DNA from: Mariniphaga sediminis
GTDB taxonomy: Bacteria > Bacteroidota > Bacteroidia > Bacteroidales > Prolixibacteraceae
Reading direction: 5' to 3'
Assembly: GCF_003573545.1 (NCBI RefSeq)
Contig: NZ_QWET01000002.1
Location: 186,001 to 250,000 of the forward strand
DNA length: 64,000 bases
In this document: positions 60,349-64,000 of the stretch, one piece after another
Layout: every line of letters starts with the position of its first letter
Position numbering within the stretch: position 1 is the first letter of the stretch
The notes under the pieces: model-generated
Databases searched by the model: none
Seen by the model: the letters and a program-made list of their open reading frames with translations, nothing else
Told to the model about the DNA's origin: nothing
Made by a program: the position numbers and the translations under genes

Positions 60349-61389
60349 TTACCGTCGCAGCCTGAAATAAACAGGGAAATGGTCGCTTACCCCGCCATTA
60401 TAATTTGGTCCTTTATACGTGCGGCGCGGAAAAATATCTCCTTCCCTGCCCACATCTTCCATCCACTCCTCATGGAAAATATGTCCCTGTTGCTCCATGC
60501 ACCGGAAACCTTTTTCATCGAGCAGGTTGCGGGAAACAATAACGTTATCAAGCATGTTCCATGTTCCCCGGTAGTTGTAGGTACCTTTCCCTTTTTCATC
60601 TTCAGGAAACATAAGGTTTACCAACATGGCATTTGCATCTGAGGGTGCTTTGGCGCCCAGTACCTCCTGCAGGCTTCTGTTGTCAGGCTCATCATTCATA
60701 TCGCCCAAAATAATAATACGGGCCCGGTTGTCGGCTTCCATCAAAGAATCAATTTTCTCCTTTAAAATACGGGCAGCGGCTACCCGTTTCGGTTCCGTCT
60801 TCTCCACCCCGCCAATTCGGGAGGGCCAGTGGTTTACAAACAGATGAAGTTCTTCCCTGTTCCGGGTTCGGCCTTTCACATACAAAATATCGCGGGTTTT
60901 AAAGTCAGCGCTCCCCTCAAAATATACCGGGACAGCTACATAGTCAACCACTCTAAATTCGTCGGGACGGTAAACCACCGCACAATCTATTCCTCGAAAA
61001 TCGGGACTTTCAAAATGAATAACCTGATAGTTGCCATTTGCTAGCAGGCCGGTCTGCACCAAATCAGTCACCACACTTTCGTTCTCCACTTCACACAATC
61101 CCACAATCTCGGGCAAGTCACCTTCATTTATTCCACTGATAACTCTTGAAATGTCGGCCAGTTTTTTCCGGTACTTTGTTCTGTCCCAGTTTTTATCTCC
61201 ATCCGGCGTAAATTCATCATCGTTTTTCCCGCTCTCATCTTCAAGGTCGAAGAGGTTTTCCACGTTATAAAACGCGACAGTCATATTCCGGCGCGCTGCA
61301 TTTTTCCATGGGGCACATGCCCCCAGAAAAAGCAGGACTGCGACAAAAAACAGTGCATGGTTCAGAAAATGAAATGTACGCTCCCTCAT
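60349..61389 (-). CDS. Endonuclease/exonuclease/phosphatase-fold lipoprotein
   Basis: 346 residues with lipobox LFLGAC, so probably anchored in a membrane outside the cytoplasm. The catalytic core is complete: AFYNVENLFD, CEVENE (metal-binding Glu), NHWPSR, LGDMNDEP and SDHFPV (final Asp-His). This is the DNase I/exonuclease III-like fold, used for nucleic acids or phosphoesters. The phrase YNVENLFD and a GDKNWDRTKYRKKL block are typical of the Bacteroidota exported type. It converges on the lipoprotein gene upstream, 37 bp apart. Confidence 0.9.
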   Translation of the reverse strand: MRERTFHFLNHALFFVAVLLFLGACAPWKNAARRNMTVAFYNVENLFDLEDESGKNDDEFTPDGDKNWDRTKYRKKLADISRVISGINEGDLPEIVGLCEVENESVVTDLVQTGLLANGNYQVIHFESPDFRGIDCAVVYRPDEFRVVDYVAVPVYFEGSADFKTRDILYVKGRTRNREELHLFVNHWPSRIGGVEKTEPKRVAAARILKEKIDSLMEADNRARIIILGDMNDEPDNRSLQEVLGAKAPSDANAMLVNLMFPEDEKGKGTYNYRGTWNMLDNVIVSRNLLDEKGFRCMEQQGHIFHEEWMEDVGREGDIFPRRTYKGPNYNGGVSDHFPVYFRLRR

Positions 61390-61490
61390 TCTTTTAAATT
61401 AAATGTCTGTCCATTCTCTCGGTCTACCTTAAAAAGGCTCATAAACAGGAAATCATTTTTTCACTCCGCCTTCAGAGGGAGTAAATCAAT

Positions 61491-62099
61491 TTAAATATCC
61501 TTCCCAATGGTAACTTCGTAGTATTCTGTTACCAAAGTAGAGATCATGCCGGCAGCAGTGGCAGCCTGAATTCCCGGATCGCCGTCTTCAAACACCTGGC
61601 ACACTTCGGGTTGAACCCCCAATAGTTCGGCGCATTTCAAGAAAGTTTCCGGATGGGGTTTCGGGTGCTTCACATCTTCGGCTGACACCAGTATTTCAAA
61701 ATATTTATCCAGCCCCAAAATTTCAAGCGTTTTCCAGGCAAGCCTCTTGTAGCCACCGGTGCCCACTGCCATGGGAAGCCTTCCATGGTATTCTTTTACC
61801 AACTCCACTACCGGCTCCACCGGCTTCATCTTATACATTATTTTCTCGTATTCCCCTTCTTTAAAATGTCCAACTTCTTCCGGCACCATATGGGTACCGA
61901 ACTGTTCATTCAATTTGCGTATAGTGTCCACTGCCGGGACCCCCGCGAGGGTGCCGAATAATTCAGGAGTAAACTCAATGCCATAATCCCGCAAAATATT
62001 TTTATATGCCTGAAAATGTACCGGCATGGTATCGGCAAGTGTCCCGTCCAAATCGAAAATTAAAGCTTTTGCTTTCGGATCGATGTTTAATTTCACCAC
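61491..62099 (-). CDS. HAD-superfamily phosphatase, beta-phosphoglucomutase-like
   Basis: 202 residues with all four HAD motifs: FDLDGTLADT (nucleophile D16 and D18), GTGGYKRL (motif II), KHPKPHPE (motif III lysine) and VFEDGDPGIQAA (motif IV). A helical cap lies between motifs I and II. This group (YqaB/GPH-like) dephosphorylates sugar phosphates or similar small molecules; substrate is not evident. A good promoter lies just upstream. Confidence 0.9.
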   Translation of the reverse strand: MVKLNIDPKAKALIFDLDGTLADTMPVHFQAYKNILRDYGIEFTPELFGTLAGVPAVDTIRKLNEQFGTHMVPEEVGHFKEGEYEKIMYKMKPVEPVVELVKEYHGRLPMAVGTGGYKRLAWKTLEILGLDKYFEILVSAEDVKHPKPHPETFLKCAELLGVQPEVCQVFEDGDPGIQAATAAGMISTLVTEYYEVTIGKDI

Positions 62100-62123
62100 A
62101 ATGTTCCTTTTTTATTTAAAACC

Positions 62124-62155
62124 CAAAATTAAAAATAAAGCCTAAATGCCCCAAA
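62124..62155 (-). promoter_or_regulatory. Promoter of the HAD gene
   Basis: On the minus strand TTTG (62155-62152), a 20-base spacer and TAATTTTG (62131-62124) match the -33/-7 pattern closely. A start near 62117 gives a leader of about 18 bases before the ATG at 62099. Confidence 0.55.
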
Positions 62156-62205
62156 GCTTTTGAAATTAAGGAAATTTCCCCAATTTTGTTTCAAATTAAT
62201 TTAAT

Positions 62206-62628
62206 ATGAGCCAGGATACCTTTCTTTATACGCTTCCCCAGTGGTTTGTTTTTGCCGGTATTATTGCAAGTGTTTACGGCTGGGTGGAACACAAGAAGGG
62301 ATTCCGTATGCTGGGCCCGGCAATTTTCGTCCTGCTGGGAGCATTTGCTACCTTCACTCTTTTAAACGGCTCATTCTCTGCCCATGAATTTCTTACCCCG
62401 GAAGAGATATTAAGCGAAGAGATGGAAGAGGAAACACTGCAGGAGATTCCTTTTGTCGCTCAGCTTCTGCCCGCCTACATCGCATTCCTCTCTTCAGGTG
62501 TGCTGGCTATTCCTGCATTTGTTCTGGAATGGAAAAATAAAAAGGGCAAAAGCCTGCTGATGATTCTTACCGGATTGGCAGGGCTTATGGGATTTTTTGT
62601 TATCGTAGGAGCACTACGGAGTGTATAA
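62206..62628 (+). CDS. Small integral membrane protein of unknown function
   Basis: 140 residues with about four hydrophobic segments (WFVFAGIIASVYGWV, MLGPAIFVLLGAFATF, LLPAYIAFLSSGVLAIPAFVL, LLMILTGLAGLMGFFVIVGAL) and an acidic, glutamate-rich stretch (EEILSEEMEEETLQEI) between the second and third. I recognise no family. A one-mismatch -7 box (CAATTTTG, 62181-62188) precedes it. Confidence 0.65.
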   Translation: MSQDTFLYTLPQWFVFAGIIASVYGWVEHKKGFRMLGPAIFVLLGAFATFTLLNGSFSAHEFLTPEEILSEEMEEETLQEIPFVAQLLPAYIAFLSSGVLAIPAFVLEWKNKKGKSLLMILTGLAGLMGFFVIVGALRSV

Positions 62629-62698
62629 TGTTAGAATTTTATCAAAAACCCATTCAAATTGTCAACAATCTGTCTTTTTTATTTTCTTGTTTTTTATC

Positions 62699-62730
62699 TT
62701 GCACACCAAATTGTATGAATATTAAATTTG
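62699..62730 (+). promoter_or_regulatory. Promoter of the aminotransferase gene
   Basis: TTG (62699-62701), a 21-base spacer and TAAATTTG (62723-62730) fit the -33/-7 pattern. A start near 62736 would leave about 22 bases before the ATG at 62758. Confidence 0.55.
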
Positions 62731-62757
62731 AAAAAAACAGGTTAAAATTGACAAATT

Positions 62758-64000
62758 ATGAATCCACAGGCTGAAGAACTGAATCAAATTATCCGGCAAA
62801 AAAGTACACCGGTTTTCGAAATGCTTTCTGAGAGGGGAAAAAATATTTTCTTTCCCAAAAAAGGAATCCTCGGACAAACAGCTGAAGCCAAAGGCACCCG
62901 TATCAATGCGACGATTGGAGCTGCCATTGAGGACGACGGTTCGCCTATGCGTCTGGAAACCATCGCCTCGAAAATTAATCTTGACCCGTCGCTGGTATTT
63001 CCTTATGCTCCCAGTTTCGGACGACCCGACCTGCGTTCGAAATGGAAAAGTATGATTTATGGAAAGAACCCGTCGCTTGGAAAAACGGAAATAAGTTCGC
63101 CGGTGGTTACCAACGCGCTTACCCATGGAATCAGCATGGCCGGTTACCTGTTTGCCGATGCCGGCGACGAAGTAATTGTACCCAGCCTTTTTTGGGGAAA
63201 TTACAATCTCACGCTAGCCAACGGTTACGGAGCCAATCTTGTTACATTTAACCTGTTTAAAGACGGTGGTTTTGATGTGGATGCATTCGAAGCCAAACTG
63301 AATGAAGGCCCAATTGGCAAAAAAATTCTTATTCTGAACTTCCCTAACAACCCATCGGGTTACACGCCTACTCAAAAAGAGGTGGATGCCATTATTTCCA
63401 TCATTGGAAAGGCTGCGGTGAAAGGCAACAAACTCGTATGTATTACTGATGACGCCTATTTTGGCCTGGTCTACGAAAAAGGAATTGCACAGGAAAGTAT
63501 CTTCGCCCCGCTTGCCAGCCTGCATGAAAATGTACTGGCCGTAAAACTGGACGGCGCTACCAAAGAAGATTATGTCTGGGGATTTCGCGTCGGATTTATA
63601 ACATACGCTACGAAAGGAGGCGACGCCGAACTTTACGGGGCACTGGAGTCAAAAACTGCCGGCGCTATTCGCGGAAACATTTCCAACGCGGCCAACATCT
63701 CTCAATCGCTGATGTATGTTGCATACAACAGCGACGAGTATGCCCTGCAAAAACAGGCGAAATTCCAGGTTATGCAGCAACGGTATGTGGCTGTAAAGGA
63801 AGCCCTGAAAGATGAAAAATATAAAAAGTACTTTACTGCACTGCCTTTTAATTCCGGGTACTTTATGTGCGTTCAACTGGCAGAGGGACTGGACAGTGAA
63901 AAAGTGCGCCAGACGCTTATTAATAAATACAGCATTGGCACCATTAGCCTGAATGGTATATTAAGGCTGGCATTCTCTGCCGTAGCTTCAACCAATGTAA
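62758..64000 (+). CDS. PLP-dependent class I/II aminotransferase, 3' partial
   Basis: The frame opens at ATG 62758 (MNPQAEELNQIIRQKSTPVF) and stays open to the window edge, giving 414 codons with no stop; the gene is therefore cut. Fold-type I aminotransferase features are seen: FPYAPSFGRPDLRSKW, ILNFPNNPSGYTPT (the substrate and PLP contact region), ITDDAYFGL and VKLDGATKEDYVWGFRVGF, where the lysine of GATKE is the probable Schiff-base residue and the following Arg binds phosphate. The substrate is unknown; alanine/aspartate-type or a D-amino-acid use are all possible. Confidence 0.88.
   Translation, partial: MNPQAEELNQIIRQKSTPVFEMLSERGKNIFFPKKGILGQTAEAKGTRINATIGAAIEDDGSPMRLETIASKINLDPSLVFPYAPSFGRPDLRSKWKSMIYGKNPSLGKTEISSPVVTNALTHGISMAGYLFADAGDEVIVPSLFWGNYNLTLANGYGANLVTFNLFKDGGFDVDAFEAKLNEGPIGKKILILNFPNNPSGYTPTQKEVDAIISIIGKAAVKGNKLVCITDDAYFGLVYEKGIAQESIFAPLASLHENVLAVKLDGATKEDYVWGFRVGFITYATKGGDAELYGALESKTAGAIRGNISNAANISQSLMYVAYNSDEYALQKQAKFQVMQQRYVAVKEALKDEKYKKYFTALPFNSGYFMCVQLAEGLDSEKVRQTLINKYSIGTISLNGILRLAFSAVASTNV

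Noticed and set aside
1-64000. tRNA genes, rRNA, CRISPR arrays, insertion sequences
   Set aside because: None showed the needed signatures: no cloverleaf arms with a T-loop GTTCGA-type match outside genes, no regular spacer repeats, and no transposase frame.

Overview
The window looks like chromosome from a member of the Bacteroidota, probably a Marinilabiliales/Prolixibacteraceae-like anaerobe or facultative anaerobe (inference). Reasons: promoter-like TTG/TAnnTTTG pairs upstream of many genes, mostly weak Shine-Dalgarno sites, a TonB-dependent receptor with an N-terminal carboxypeptidase-regulatory-like domain, a DUF4494 protein, a fused CcsB-CcsA cytochrome c assembly protein, yicC-gmk-nadD gene order, and a sigma-54-type response regulator that lacks its DNA-binding domain. 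I see no tRNA, rRNA, CRISPR array, prophage or insertion sequence.

Layout. 1-2060: the 3' part of a hemolysin-like acyltransferase gene and a REC-AAA+ response regulator. 2118-13015: the most distinctive region, a 13-gene block all on the minus strand. Read in the direction of transcription it encodes a Tat-exported molybdopterin reductase (PsrA/PhsA type), its four-cluster ferredoxin and NrfD-type membrane subunit, two half-size YeeE/YedE sulfur transporters, an exported rhodanese-fold protein that has lost its catalytic Cys but ends in Gly-Gly-Cys, a structured leader, a TauE/SafE-type permease, and molybdenum-cofactor genes (mobA, mobB-like, moeA, a compact moaA, moaC, a MOSC-MogA fusion). 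The block appears to package a sulfur-compound reductase with much of the cofactor pathway it needs; moaD, moaE and a moeB-type gene are not in the window.

13016-26000: a REP-like palindromic repeat and terminator, two outer-membrane genes (beta-barrel, OmpA lipoprotein), a large exported VPS10/BNR-repeat protein, an orphan TonB-dependent receptor, a DUF1080 lipoprotein, a small HTH protein, and a GH3/serine-hydrolase fusion probably acting on cell wall. 26060-31981: mnmA, then yicC-gmk-nadD-esterase-methyltransferase and plsC. 31967-43056 (minus): an amino-acid permease, an exported O-methyltransferase, a serine hydrolase, glutamate synthase gltB-gltD and argH. 43193-48106: three consecutive GT-C (PMT/ArnT-like) glycosyltransferases. 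48391-50880: a nitrogen locus of a TorF-like porin, a PII protein and AmtB, preceded by three evenly spaced GGGGT boxes and closed by a strong terminator. 51071-64000: DUF4494, acyl-CoA synthetase, CcsBA, GNAT, an unrecognised barrel/lipoprotein pair, an endonuclease/phosphatase-fold lipoprotein, a HAD hydrolase, a small membrane protein and the start of a PLP aminotransferase that runs off the window.

Most housekeeping genes are ordinary. The observations I rate highest are the Cys-tailed pseudo-rhodanese in the sulfur/molybdenum block, the leader RNA before the TauE gene with mutually exclusive pairings and a coverable Shine-Dalgarno, the compact MoaA, and the phased repeats before the glnK-amtB locus. 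All assignments rest on reading the sequence; no database search was run.
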